64,000 bases of DNA from Adiantum capillus-veneris (GCA_014529385.2 CM043966.1:38746037-38810036), one strand, 5' to 3'; positions 20,860-31,683 are shown, numbered from the stretch's first letter. The notes: generated by a model from the letters alone, not told the origin. Program-made: numbers and translations.

Positions 20860-22550
20860 AACACCCATCATCTCCATGAAATGTGCAAACCTCTATGAGG
20901 GTAAGCTCTTCATGAGAGCATCTGCAGGGTTTTCATCCATATGAACCTTGACTAGTTCAATGCGCTTGCTAGCCAATATGTCATGTATCACATGATAATG
21001 GACTCTTTATGTGTTTCAAGTTGGAGTGAAACATGGGGTTCTTTGCTAATGCAATCCCACTCTGACTATCACAATGTAGCATTGGAGTTTGAGTAATGCC
21101 ACGATCTCCCACTATGCAAGACAATCACATTGCTTCCTTTTTGCTATGTTTATAAATTTCCACATAAATTTTCTATGTGGTGGAAGATGCCATACAATCC
21201 TAGAGACGATCTCCATGAACGTCTGCTTCAGCAAATAGGAAAACAAAACCAGATGTGGATCTTTAACTATCCACACAATCCGCATAATCTACATCCTTGT
21301 AACCCAAAATGGATGCATCACTATTTCTAAAGTGTAAGCACTTGTCTATTGTACCTTTCACATATCCCAAGATGTGCTTCACCACTTCCCGATGCTTCCT
21401 TGCATGATTTCCCATAAATTCACTAACCACTCCCATTGCAAAAGCAATGACCAATCTCATGGCTACCATCGCGTACATAAGACTTCCTACTACTAAAGAA
21501 TATGGCACTTTGACCATTTTTGCATTCTCAAAAGCAGACTTAAAAGTACTGTTCTTTCTAAGTTTTGCATATGGCTGCATTGGGGTACTCAATGTAGCCT
21601 TGCCCCTACATATTATTACGTTGCAAGACTTTGTGGATATACGTTTCATGTGACAGCTCTAGTATTGCACGCTTCCAATCTTGCTTGATTTGCATACCAA
21701 GAAAGTGATTTGCATCTCCCAAATTTTTCATTAAAAACTACTTGCTAAGTGACTTCTTCAAGATGACAAATTTGTTTTTAAGTTTTCCAAAAAATGAGCA
21801 TATCATGGACATAAAGTATCAAGATGATAAGCGAATCATCGTTCAACTTTTGAGTATACAAGCAGTGGTCTTCTTGACTCCCTTCATACCCTTGGGATTG
21901 TATGTACTTGTCAAACTTCATATACCACTACCTTGAACCTTGTTTTAGGCCCTACAATGCCTTGTGAAATCTATACACTAGTTCTTCCCTCATAGGGTTC
22001 TTAGGTTTGACTTCAAAACCCTCTAGCTGTTTCATGTAGACATCCTCATCAAGATCCTCATGAAGGAATGGTGTCTTTGTATCCATCTAGATCAATTCCA
22101 TGTCCTCAGTGGCTACTATTCCAGCAATGAGATACATTGTAGTCATCTTGACCACTAGAGAAAAGAGTTAATCAAAATCCATGCCTTTCTTTTGATTGAA
22201 ACCCTTAACAACCAATCTGCCTTGTACTTAGGTTTGGGATCTTCTGTTGTGTACTTCTTTTTGTACAACCATTTGCAAAGCAAGGATTAAACGTCTCTCA
22301 GTTTCCAAGTCTCATTTTCCATAATTGAGGTATACTTAGATTTCATTTCTTGCTCCCACTTCATGATATCTTCCATCTCAATAGCCTCAAGTGGTAGCAG
22401 ATAGGCTCTCCATTGTCAATGAACAAAGTAGACAGTCTAATCTTGGATGAAACCACTCACATGCATGAGATGCACATCTCCTTACTGCTTGCTGACTCTT
22501 GGAATCTGCTCTCTACAAGCATCATTAGCTCTCGCTAGATCACTACTAGC
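20860..22550 (-). mobile_element. copia retrotransposon, reverse transcriptase and RNase H part
   Basis: Read on minus. From about 22400 to 21700 conceptual translation in shifting frames gives copia motifs such as KWEQEMKS, MDTKTPFLHEDLDEDVYM and YVHDMLI (in place of YVDDML). From 21649 to 21263 a clean segment encodes VPYSLVVGSLMYAMVAMR and HILGYVKGT, the conserved end of the copia reverse transcriptase and start of RNase H. Near 20990-20900, VHMDENPADALMKSLP matches the copia RNase H C-terminus. Frameshifts and stops are frequent. The element continues at 24208-24900 on the other side of a nested LTR element. Confidence 0.8.
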
Positions 22551-22754
22551 TGTATAGGGAGCGAAAGCCTATATCTTCTCTCACATACATGGCTATGGAA
22601 AGGAAAAAAGAGCACCATAGAAGAGAGAGTGAGAGGATAAGGTACACGATTCACACACTAAAAATAGAGTTATTATCATCATTTCATGAGCCTTATAAAG
22701 GAAATTAAAACAATAGGTTTACACCTAGGTGCCCAAGTTGGCCTGACCCCAACA
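22551..22754 (-). repeat. 3' LTR of nested element
   Basis: TG...CA ends, with polypurine tract (minus) at 22755-22768 immediately upstream. It pairs with 24026-24207. Confidence 0.75.
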
Positions 22755-22768
22755 ATCGCCCCCTTAAG

Positions 22769-24005
22769 CCAAACTTTACATAGTCTTTACCATAACGCCC
22801 CCTAGAACTAGACTCACACTCTCATGACACACAGAGTTTTAGGTTTACTCTCAACCATGAGCTTTTTTTATACTCGTAAACTGTGAGGTTTAGGTTTTCT
22901 CACAACCTGGTGCTACTACCGAGCCACCATCATGCATCATTTTTTATTTACTCCCAAACCCTAGAGTTTTTTATATGCTCTAGATAACCTCGGGTTTAGG
23001 TTCATCCATTAACCTCATGAGTAGTGATGTATAAAGAATATTGGGGCTTTGCATCGAGAAGATCTTATTGCCAGTCTCTTATTTTTGTAGCCGAGATAGT
23101 ATCTAATCCCATACGAATGTTGAAAAACAGAGAAACATGGTGAAACAATTGTTGGGTTTTGTGACCAAATGTGTTGGCATACATATCATTTTGGTTGTAG
23201 TTATAACAAAATTTGAGACATGAAACCTTTGTTACATGAGCAGGCTCTTAGTAGGAGGCCATTCTCCTCTTTGTAAATATGATTTTAAAAAACCTTGAAT
23301 TAAAGAAAGTGCTATTTATTCAGTGCCGCTTGCAGCAACGTCATGAATGACGTGTGTCTGCATCGTCAAATGCTACGTGTGCTTGCAAATCCACTGCAAA
23401 GGAGCATAGCCTTCTGCAAGCTGGAGTGGAGTAAGGTGATCTCTGAACTCATCTTGGTGATTTTGAGAAAGAGCTTGATTGGCAAAGATGGCAACACCCA
23501 AGGTGGTGTTGCCAGGCTGAATCTGTAGTTGGTGAAGCTATTAGAAGTGGACACGTACCATACTACCAATACACAAGCAAGGGACATGCTCACAACACTC
23601 GTTTTCCTACTACTACTTCTCTGGAGCGGCCATCTGCCACCTGGGCTCCTCCAAGACCTTCTGCTTCCTCTCCTTCCTTCTCATCATAGCATGGGGATTT
23701 ATGTGTGCAGCTGAAATTTGCACCTCCCTCCTCGCACAAGGAATCTCCATGCAAGGAGTTGACAGTTCCATGCTTCTGAGGTTCTTGCACGCTCATGCCT
23801 ACCACCAAGATGCACACCAGAGATGGAGGGCATCCTTTGTGCCTCAGATTCATCTCTGAGAGCAAAATTAAGAGTGAGCTGGCCCAGTCAAAGTTGTGCT
23901 TGCAAGCCTCTCAAGGAAGAAGATGCAATGTCCTCTGATTATCCTCATTGCTCGCCATCATTGCCTCCAAAATCTCAACCAGGAAAACCAATTTCAAGAT
24001 CCTAT
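22769..24005. other. interior of nested LTR element, no retroviral ORF
   Basis: No gag, protease or polymerase motif is visible. A minus-strand segment near 23510-23330 gives a short open stretch (NHQDEFRDHLTPLQLAEGYA) that faintly resembles an ankyrin-type repeat and might be a captured host fragment; support is weak. Overlapping small ORFs at 23.34-24.2 kb are otherwise unremarkable. Confidence 0.35.
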
Positions 24006-24025
24006 GCCAAATCTATGATGCCAAT

Positions 24026-24207
24026 TGTAGGGAGAGAAAGCCTATAGCTTCTCTCACAAACATGGCTATGGAGAGGAAAAAAGAGCAGCAAGGAAGAGAG
24101 AGTGAGAGGATAAGGTACACAATTCACACAATGAAAAGAGAGTTACCATTATCATTTCATGAGCCTTATACAGGCGATAATAGCAATCGGTTGGGTTGAC
24201 CCCAACA
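24026..24207 (-). repeat. 5' LTR of nested element
   Basis: It pairs with 22551-22754. The primer-binding site, on minus, lies at 24025-24006. Confidence 0.75.
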
Positions 24208-24900
24208 TGTGATAGGTACATTGCTAGTAGACTTAGTTGTTTGTGTCATTGGATGTGAGGCTATGTTCTCAACTCTCACTTTACAAACCTCAATCTCTTT
24301 CATGGGCTATCATTGCATCTTTGGTTCATTAAAGTTCACTTGTGAGCTCTGAGTAACTAGGCTTCTTCAATATCCAAGAGGTAGATCCACATCTTTTGAG
24401 TAGAGTTGTCTATGAAAGTCAGGAAATATAATTCTCCCTAGAGATTTATGAGGGATAGGCCCACATAGATCACTATGAACCAAGTCTAGAGGATTTCCTA
24501 GCACTCTGTTAAATGGCAAAGTGGTAGCCTAGTCTGTTTCAGCTTGTATATGCAATGCTCACACAAACTACAATTAGAATAGATTAACACAACAATATAG
24601 CCAAAATTTTGTGACTATTACATTCCCTTTTGACTCATATGACCAGCCCATGATGCCACAACTCGGTAGAAGGCATCTTGGCTACATAAATAGAGTCCTC
24701 TTTCAAAGAAGAGACATACAAGCAATATAATGAGCCAAACTTTTGGGCTTTGAGGATGACCAAGTTACCTTTCCTGATCATCAAGGATCAACTGCCAAAC
24801 ATTGTAGTTATCCAAGATCATCAAGCTATCCTACACTAAAACCAAGCTCTTAGTTAGCTTTGACACATGTCTAACTGGGTGGATGCATGAATAGGTGGTA
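24208..24900 (-). mobile_element. copia retrotransposon, GAG-pre-integrase and integrase N-terminal part
   Basis: Minus-strand translation in broken frames gives LVILKAQKFGSLYCLYV and TELWHHGLVI, the latter corresponding to the LWHxRLGH signature of copia GAG-pre-integrase, then remnants of integrase (RSMWAYPS; ENYIS; TTLLKRCGSTSWILKK). It is collinear with the RT/RNase H part at 20.86-22.55 kb, so both belong to one copia copy interrupted by the nested element. No intact catalytic triad remains. Confidence 0.65.
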
Positions 24901-25118
24901 CACTAGCTACCCATTTTTGGGGGTGGTAGCAAGGGGGTGGGCTGGTTGGTACGTAGCTAGGTGAGTAAACATTGAGAATCTTTTATAAGGTTTTATTTGA
25001 AAATTGTTCATCAAAAGGCTTGAGCAGCAAGCTGGATTTAAAAACTTTAAAAATTATCTTTTCAGTTTCAATTGTGTGTGTGAAAGTAGTGCGGGGGGGC
25101 CACCTTACTCCACAATCA

Positions 25119-25374
25119 TGACGCCTCCCGCTCGACGATTGCAGAGGGGGGGCAACTCAAGTGGCCAAGCAGCTCCTGCAGTAGCTGAAGCAAAGTCAGC
25201 CACAATTACTGGGAGGCAGAAGAGGGCCCGTCATTCATCTCCCTCGCTTGATCCACCCTCGGACTCCCCTGCTGGAAAGAGGAAGAAGAAGGTCTTGACT
25301 CCTTCACCAAAGCCCTGCACTCCTATAGCAAAGAAACATTCAAAAATGGAAGATGTTGTAACCCCCAACACTGA
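25119..25374 (+). CDS. possible first coding exon, basic low-complexity N-terminus
   Basis: An ATG at 25119 in an open frame is followed by a Pro/Ser/Ala/Lys-rich region with GKRKKK, a nuclear-localisation-like cluster, and a GT donor (CTGAG/GTACTA) at about 25375. Arg/Pro-rich N-termini of this sort are common in gag-like and nuclear proteins. No downstream exon is identified before the element at 26 kb. The frame continues past the donor to TAA at about 25450 without any recognised domain. Confidence 0.3.
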
Positions 25375-25525
25375 GGTACTACTGCATCTTAGTGTTGCTG
25401 GCTGTCTTTGCACAATTTATTGTTGTAACTTGTTTCCAAGGTCCATGTAAGCTCTCTAAAGCTTGCTTTGAAGCAAACCTAAGTTAGAGGCTAGATGTTT
25501 GTAGATGCATTCAAGCTCCATAAGC

Positions 25526-25640
25526 TAATGTGCATGCATTCAAGCTTGCATTGAAAACCCGTGTAGAGGCATGCATGCATGCATTCAAGCTTGCATTGAA
25601 AACCTGTGTAGAGGCATGCATGCATGCATGCATTCAAGTA
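25526..25640. repeat. 46-bp tandem repeat with GCATGC cores
   Basis: About 2.5 copies of a unit that reads gcattcaagcttgcattgaa followed by aacc(c/t)gtgtagaggcatgcat. Each copy ends in a short run of the palindrome GCATGC/ATGCAT, which lengthens in the second copy. Confidence 0.8.
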
Positions 25641-25758
25641 GATATATTTGTGCACATTGCATTTTTTACTGAACTTCAATTGGCTGGCTGCACATGAATT
25701 CATGTCTTGTGCATACTTGGGACATACTCGTATGGATTGCAAATCATAGTGCTATGAA

Positions 25759-25975
25759 GAAGCATGAATGAGTGATACTCTATCAGTGTGGTAGCTACCA
25801 CCTGCAACACTCATTTAATAAAGGGAAAGTGCATCAAATATCATCAAGATTGTAGCATTCAACATTCTGCAAAAAAACATAACAAGTTGGTAGCATTATG
25901 TTAGCCAGCTACCAATCAAAAAGTTCATTTAGCAAAAAAATACCAAGGTGGTAGTTACATGGTAGCTATCTATCT
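25759..25975. repeat. sparse GGTAGCTACC-type repeat patch
   Basis: gtgtggtagctaccacctg near 25788, then tagcattatgttagccagctacca and tggtagttacatggtagctatc near 25890-25970 belong to the same family as the blocks at 5.1 and 11.0 kb. The patch abuts the 5' end of the gag-protease element. Confidence 0.6.
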
Positions 25976-26063
25976 GGGACACAGGTATTTGTACCACCTA
26001 TTCATGCACATGCCCAGCCTGCTTTGCTCCTGCTCAAATAAACCAACGCCAATACCAGCTACA

Positions 26064-29000
26064 ATGTGGTATAGCAATCAAAGTGAGTACTACCCTTCGG
26101 AGAAACAAAATGTGAGAGAAACACATGGAGTGGTGAGGCCGGTACAACCTCCACCTCCTGGGTTTTAGTCGAAAGAAAGAAGGTATGAAATAGACGAAAT
26201 GACATTGCGATTCATTGCAAATAGCGGCTTATCTAGGTCAAAGCTTGCTTATAGCCAAGAGGAAATGCTAAAAGAATCTCGTCAACCAGAGACAGATTGT
26301 CACAAAAGTCATGACAACCACTTGGTTAAACAATGTCCTCATACGGAGATCACTGAAGTAAATGCCTATTGTCTTGAGTGTGGCATCACTCACTTGATCC
26401 CCGATTGCCCGAAAAAACCAAACCAAATCAGGAAAATCACGACAAATGTATCAGGGATTGTTCAGCTACCTAGTAGCTCAGAAAATGAAAATGTTGTACC
26501 AGTTCAAGTAGTTACGAGAGCACAAGCTCAAAAGAAAGCTAATGAGAATCCAGAGACAAAGAACATGGAAAGTGACATGAGTCCAAAGACAGATGATGGA
26601 CCAGAGACAGACGCACCTAGTCAGAAAACCAAGAGCAAATGAAATAGTTGGAAAGCTAGAAAGACTAGGATGAAAGCACGTAGGGAACGAGAGAAAAAAT
26701 CCCTAGCTGAGAAGCTTACCAAAGCTAAGGAGAAGATAAAACAACATGAGGAAAAGGAGGCACCTTCTCTTACACAGATGGTTAAACCTCTAGAAGAACC
26801 ATCCACGGATGAGAAACCGAGAAGTGCTAGTTCAGGAGGATCTGTGCTGGTAGAGAAGGTTAATGAGACATTAGATGCCCTCTTGAAAGCCTATGATGAA
26901 AGGCTAAAAAACAACCAAAATTCAAGAACACAGGTGGATGACATATCCCTATGCGGGACTAGAAAAGAAAAAATTTGAAATGTGTCAGAAAATGATTCAA
27001 ACAGCCCAAGATTTACTAGAACCACCAGTTGCAAAACCTGAGGATGTGATCCATGTCATGCCTACACAAGTAATCCCACCAAACCAGGAACTAAAAGAGC
27101 CAGATTCTAGTCATAAGCAGAGACCAAACCGCAAAGACCCAGCACTAGAACCAAGGATAGTACTGAATACCACGGATAACTCTTCCGAGGGATTTCACCA
27201 AGCTATACCTGAGGATTGTAAAGAGATAGATGGTCTTGACGAATTGTGGAAACAAGTCAGAGAGGCCAATGAAGCGGATGACCTAAGAAGACGAGTAGAC
27301 AAGATTGGTGATGAACGAGGAGTGTTTCTACCACCAATAGAGGAATTTGAGACTGGATCTCAAATGAATCTAGACGTGCAATCGTGTTGGGGCGACAAAG
27401 GATCTGTACAATCTATGGATAGTCAACCCCATTTGCTAAGAACACTACCGTCCTACATGGGAGAGTACGAGACCAAGTCAGATGTGGTTGCAGTCCCATC
27501 AAAGAGACTCTCTCCCAACAAGTCCATCAATTCAAAGGGGCTAGTAGATATTCTATCTACCCCAGTCACCTGTACAATAATGTTAGCTGATTTGCTCAGA
27601 ATAAGACCAAACATGTGGGCTAATGTGGGTAAATTTCTACAGAAATTTGGTGTAAAAACCCCAATGACGCAAATCGAGGAAGGCATCAAAGAGCTTGAAA
27701 TGCCTCAACTAAATACTAGGCCAGTGCCATTAAACAAGGTAGGCGAGTATTACGAGGGAGAAGATGGAAACACCACCCTTCCTGTGGAATTCAATAATGT
27801 AAAAACCATGGAAATCCTCGACAGTGGAGCTGGTGTGTCCATTGTAACCAAAGAGGTTTGGAAAAAATGGGGAAAACCTGCCTTGATATCCACACAAATG
27901 AACATGCAGCTTGCAGACGGACACAAGGAAAAGCCCCTAGGACTGCTAGAAAAAGTGCTTGTTACTTCTTGTGGCATTGAATATGAACACACTTTTGCTG
28001 TTGTTGACTTTGGCAAGAAGAACAACCATGACATCATTTTGGGAAGACCATTCATGCGACAATTGAAAATGGTCCAAGATTGGGGTTATGACCATATATA
28101 CCTGAGACATATGGAAACCATAACAAAGATAAACTTGAGGGACCATAGCTATAGGGATGTGACGAGAACACCGGTAGAGGAGTTTGATTCCGCCACAGTA
28201 GCACGATCAGAACTTCCAGCTTGGTTAGGTAAGCCTAAAGAACTGTGGATGTGTGGAGATTCACAATGTGGTAGCTTGAAACGTGAGGAATGTATCCTAG
28301 AGCGGGTTATAGAGGATAAGGACTATATCCCAGAACCATTTCCTGAAGAAGAGTTAGAGCCTTTTGGATGGGAACACATCTTGGCTACTCTGGATGTGTG
28401 CGCCGTGGAGGATGCTCCCACAACAAAGTTTTGTGATGAAAATGGCTATGATGTCGTTCCTTATTTTGCAATGAGTGTAATCCAGGAAAATGAAGAGATC
28501 CAGACATCAAGAAGCTCTCAAAATAAGGAGCAAACAAAGAAATGTGGAGAATCAAAAGATGAAGAAGACGACGAGTTCTATGACTCTGTAGAACACTTCG
28601 AGCTTCAAGAAGATCAACGACCCAAGAATCAATGTCATCGCTACACGAATAAAGTGCATCAAAAGTGGATTCCAAAGTCCTTCGTGAAGACACAGCCACC
28701 ACAAGCATCCTCATACATGGCTCCTAATAAGAATGCAAAGACTGAGCTAGGAGGAATACGACCAGAGCAACGAGCTAACAATGCTCTAATCAATGGGCTA
28801 GAAAAGTCCTCCAAGAAACTACCACCCACGAGCAAACAGACGGTAACTTTCCACTGCCAGCCAAAAAATCAAGGGAAAGTACAAGAAGTCAACCTTGCTG
28901 AGGATAGTAGCGATAGTGATGAATCTTACGACATCCCCTATCATCAACTCAGGCCATCATTATCACCAACCCCTTCAGCAACAACCATGACAGGTCAAAA

Positions 29001-29604
29001 GAACAGGACAACAAGTCAAAGCCAAAAAGCTCGACAAATCTGGATACCAAAAAGCCAGATCGGCCAAAAACAGATATGGATCAAGAAGACAAAGATCTCT
29101 AATGACAAATCACAAGATCCCACACAAAAACAAAAACAAGGAAAGCGTGCACGAACGGGTAAGAATATCACAAAGTCGCAAGCTTTCACAACTCAGGTTT
29201 GGGCTCCAAAGAAGTTGATTCAAGCACAAAAAAGTCAGGAATTCATTTGGATTCCCAAAAAACCACAATATCAACTTTCAAAGCCTGAATCCCGTCACCA
29301 ACCAAGCGTACAAGGGCTGAAGCAAAGACCATTGTTGACTCACACAACAAAAAGGTGGATCCCAAAGAAGTCTCTTCAAACAAAAATGAAGCACGGGCAA
29401 GTATGGGTTCCCAAATGAGGGCCAGCAACAAAACAGCAAATAATCGCAAAGAAATGGGTCCCAAAGAAGAACAACAAAACTACTGTCAGTGCATCGCCGC
29501 TTGAATTCTTACATTCTTCCTACGGTTACAGTACAGTTAGAAGAGAGCAAGTCACTTCAATCAAGCAACGATACAGGAGCTTCAAAGACCATTACATTGC
29601 TTAG
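26064..29604 (+). mobile_element. gag-protease-only LTR element (no RT) with W-x-P-K repeats
   Basis: An ATG at 26064 opens a gag-like frame with in-frame stops at 26166-26168 (TAG) and 26640-26642 (TGA). It carries two knuckle-like motifs, the second a clean CCHC (YCLECGITHLIPDCPKKP). A basic coiled coil follows. A frameshift near 26940 leads to an 826-codon frame, 26938-29418, with a retropepsin domain: ILDSGAGVSIV (active site D-S-G) near 27815 and DIILGRPFMRQ near 28035. After it comes an acidic linker, then about eight W-[IVA]-x-K motifs (KWIPK, IWIPK, VWAPK, RWIPK, VWVPK) to the TGA at 29416-29418. The frame continues for 61 codons, with one more KKWVPKK, to TAG 29602-29604. No reverse transcriptase, RNase H or integrase is present, so it would depend on another element. 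Confidence 0.7.
26938..29418 (+). CDS. retropepsin-containing gag-protease polyprotein, 826 codons
   Basis: This is the longest intact frame in the window. Residues about 1-280 are charged and mostly disordered with a conserved-looking helical patch (LADLLRIRPNMWANVGKFLQ); about 280-400 form the aspartic protease; about 400-560 are acidic; about 560-826 are basic, Gln/Lys-rich and carry the repeated W-x-P-K motifs. Retropepsins act as dimers and process gag; W-x-P-K motifs occur singly in some plant copia polyproteins, and why they are multiplied here is unknown. The recorded start (26938) is not a good initiation context, so a frameshift from the upstream gag frame is likely. Confidence 0.7.
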   Translation: MTYPYAGLEKKKFEMCQKMIQTAQDLLEPPVAKPEDVIHVMPTQVIPPNQELKEPDSSHKQRPNRKDPALEPRIVLNTTDNSSEGFHQAIPEDCKEIDGLDELWKQVREANEADDLRRRVDKIGDERGVFLPPIEEFETGSQMNLDVQSCWGDKGSVQSMDSQPHLLRTLPSYMGEYETKSDVVAVPSKRLSPNKSINSKGLVDILSTPVTCTIMLADLLRIRPNMWANVGKFLQKFGVKTPMTQIEEGIKELEMPQLNTRPVPLNKVGEYYEGEDGNTTLPVEFNNVKTMEILDSGAGVSIVTKEVWKKWGKPALISTQMNMQLADGHKEKPLGLLEKVLVTSCGIEYEHTFAVVDFGKKNNHDIILGRPFMRQLKMVQDWGYDHIYLRHMETITKINLRDHSYRDVTRTPVEEFDSATVARSELPAWLGKPKELWMCGDSQCGSLKREECILERVIEDKDYIPEPFPEEELEPFGWEHILATLDVCAVEDAPTTKFCDENGYDVVPYFAMSVIQENEEIQTSRSSQNKEQTKKCGESKDEEDDEFYDSVEHFELQEDQRPKNQCHRYTNKVHQKWIPKSFVKTQPPQASSYMAPNKNAKTELGGIRPEQRANNALINGLEKSSKKLPPTSKQTVTFHCQPKNQGKVQEVNLAEDSSDSDESYDIPYHQLRPSLSPTPSATTMTGQKNRTTSQSQKARQIWIPKSQIGQKQIWIKKTKISNDKSQDPTQKQKQGKRARTGKNITKSQAFTTQVWAPKKLIQAQKSQEFIWIPKKPQYQLSKPESRHQPSVQGLKQRPLLTHTTKRWIPKKSLQTKMKHGQVWVPK

Positions 29605-31082
29605 AATAGGAATCCTCGCCAACAAATGCCAGTAAGAAAATTGCTTATACCCACATCTTGCACAAGATAAATCTTTTCCATGCATTGACTATGTATGCAT
29701 AATAGGGCTACATTACAAGGCCTGCATAGGCACAACTTTTAATTGCCCAAGCACAACACATACCCTTTGCGATACCGTGTCATAAAGGATGACTCCAAAT
29801 AGGAAGGGGGGAGGCATTCTGAATGCGGACCTAACATTATGACTATTAGAGGGCAATGTTTTGTGAGATGCATTGAATTTTTGCGTTTTATTGTGATAAT
29901 CTTTTGACGAAATTTAGAGTATATGCCCTCATAGTAGTGTTACAGAGGAGTAGGGGGACAAAATCCATATATGAGCCCCTAGGGACATGTGTATAGTGTA
30001 CATAGCAGTTAGATTTCTATTTGAATGATTTTTCTTTGGTTAAGTTTTTTTAAAGATTTTCTTTGTTTATTATTAAGAAAAAAATAAAAAAATCTATAAT
30101 CCACATGAAGAAAAGACCGACGAGAGGCCTGAGCACTACAAAGAGAAGAAGGTACAGGAAAACGATGAAACTTCACGAAGTATGTCTTAGCAGCCACTAC
30201 AACAGCCGAAGAACTTGTCACAAAGCAGTGTCAACATGCAACCGACAAGTCATACAAGTCAGAGTCGAGTAGCTACGCCACAAAATGAGTGAGGTGTTAG
30301 TCCCAAAGCTTCAAGTAATATTCTCTGTGATCTAAGCATCTTCGCTATTCTAGGTACTGCTCAACCTGGAAGAGTTGAGCATATTTACGTTGTGTCGCTC
30401 ATGCTGGTATAGGTGAGCAAAAGAGTCGAAGTCTAAGTACTTAAGTCTGGTGAAGGAGAAGGAGAAGGTCCAAAAGACACTCACGTACTGAGCACAGTGA
30501 GATACGAGTGGAGAAACTTCTACATCAAAAACCCTTCTTGGAAAGGTGGAAGCTATTGAGACATCTTTTGATGTCACATGTGTTACATTTATTCCTCGAA
30601 ACACCCATCATCTCCTTCTTTCACATTGCATGCTTTTGTTGAAAAATTTCTCATATGCATATAGTGTGTCCCATAATTGGCACTTGCATCAGGCACTCTT
30701 TCCGTGTTTCACCCAAGCACTCACCTTTCATGAACATGTACCTCACGTTCAACAGCTCAACTCCAATATGAGCGTATACCAAAGGCAATTTTTTCCTACT
30801 GGGTTTTTTCCCTTTGGTCATCCAGGTTTTAGACCCTAATCTAAAGACACCTATCACCATACTCTTGTACATACATCAACAATAAGGAAATGCTAATCAA
30901 ATCAATTAACAAATGAATTGGAGCACCAATTTCAGATCATAGCATACTTCTCCTCAATGGTGAGTCGAAGAATGGCCTACAATGACAAAGCTGCAGACAA
31001 CACTAACAACATGATTGCACAGGAACAAAGAAGTCCTCAATGATAAAGAGCAGACATAAGGGTAATCAGAGGATCTCAAAAT
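29605..31082. other. 3' non-coding part of the gag-protease element
   Basis: A polypurine-like aggaaggggggagg lies at about 29801-29815, a second candidate besides the tract at 31671. Small ORFs at 30.06-30.27 and 30.35-30.87 kb occur on both strands and lack domains. No reverse transcriptase is hidden here in any frame that I could read. Confidence 0.4.
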
Positions 31083-31615
31083 CTTGTCCTTGATAATGCG
31101 CATCGAATGCTCGGCAGGGTTTTGAACCTCAAATTAGAATAATTAAGCCCTGGATTCGGCCTGACAGACATGCTTTGCATTGGAGTGCAACTTGGCCTAA
31201 AGAAGTTAAGAGTTTAGCCATACAATTTCTACAAAATCCTTACAAAGTTGTCACTGGCTCACACGATCAGAAAGCCAACCACTCAGTTCTACAGATTGTA
31301 GAAGTTGTTTTTGAGAATCACAAATACTCCGAATTGACAGATTTGCTGGAGCAAATGATGGATGGAGCTTTCTCTATCCATGATGATAAGAGTCAAGTTA
31401 AACGACATTGGGTTCTTTTTGAATTTAGATATGGCAGTAGACCTATAATGACAGAAACAAATGTTGCAGCTCGAAGCGTAGAGGTGAAAGACATAAAGTT
31501 CGTCATCAATTATGATTTTCCTGAATCATGCGAAGACTATGTACATCGGATTGGACGAACAAGACAAGCTACTGCAAAGGCTATAGTCTATACTTTCTTT
31601 ACAACAACAAAATGA
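31083..31615 (+). pseudogene. captured DEAD-box RNA helicase fragment (DBP2/DDX5-like)
   Basis: Without introns, the segment encodes in order: LVLDNAHRML (motif II, DEAD decayed to DNAH), GFEPQI after a frame slip, IRPDRHALHWSATWPKEV (motif III, SAT), NPYKVVTGSHDQKANHS, LLEQMMDG, then directly AFSIHDDKSQ, TNVAARSVEV (motif V) and FPESCEDYVHRIGRTRQA (motif VI). Relative to plant DBP2/DDX5-type helicases it lacks the motif IV region (about 25-30 residues between MMDG and SIH), and motifs V and VI are altered, so it cannot be an active ATPase. The fragment begins inside the helicase and ends about 55 bp before a polypurine tract and LTR, so I infer capture of spliced host mRNA by the retroelement. 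Confidence 0.8.
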
Positions 31616-31670
31616 CAGCAAAGACCACATCGCCATCGACAATCAGGTCATGTCAGGGACGACATGAACG

Positions 31671-31683
31671 CGGAAGGGGGGAA
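31671..31683 (+). promoter_or_regulatory. polypurine tract
   Basis: cggaaggggggaa lies immediately before TGTTGACC, the usual start of an LTR, and would prime plus-strand DNA synthesis of the gag-protease element. Confidence 0.7.

Larger units (their letters stand above)
22551..24207 (-). mobile_element. small non-autonomous LTR retrotransposon nested in copia
   Basis: Two related terminal repeats, 22551-22754 and 24026-24207, begin TGTA and end CCCCAACA on plus (TGTTGGGG...TACA on minus). They share catggctatgg, gagagagtgagaggataagg and tcatttcatgagccttata. On minus the 5' LTR is followed by ATTGGCATCATAGATTTGG, a tRNA-Met-type primer-binding site, and the 3' LTR is preceded by AAGGGGGCGAT, a polypurine tract. 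The interior (about 1.27 kb) has no gag or pol, so it is a TRIM/LARD-type element moved by another element's proteins. The LTRs differ at many sites and in length (204 against 182 bp), so insertion is old. No 5-bp target duplication could be recognised. Confidence 0.75.

Noticed and set aside
23330-23510. Captured ankyrin-repeat gene inside the nested LTR element
   Set aside because: One short stretch with faint resemblance; not enough for a call.
22551-24207. Target-site duplication of the nested LTR element
   Set aside because: Flanks ctagc and tgtga do not match; no 5-bp duplication could be claimed.
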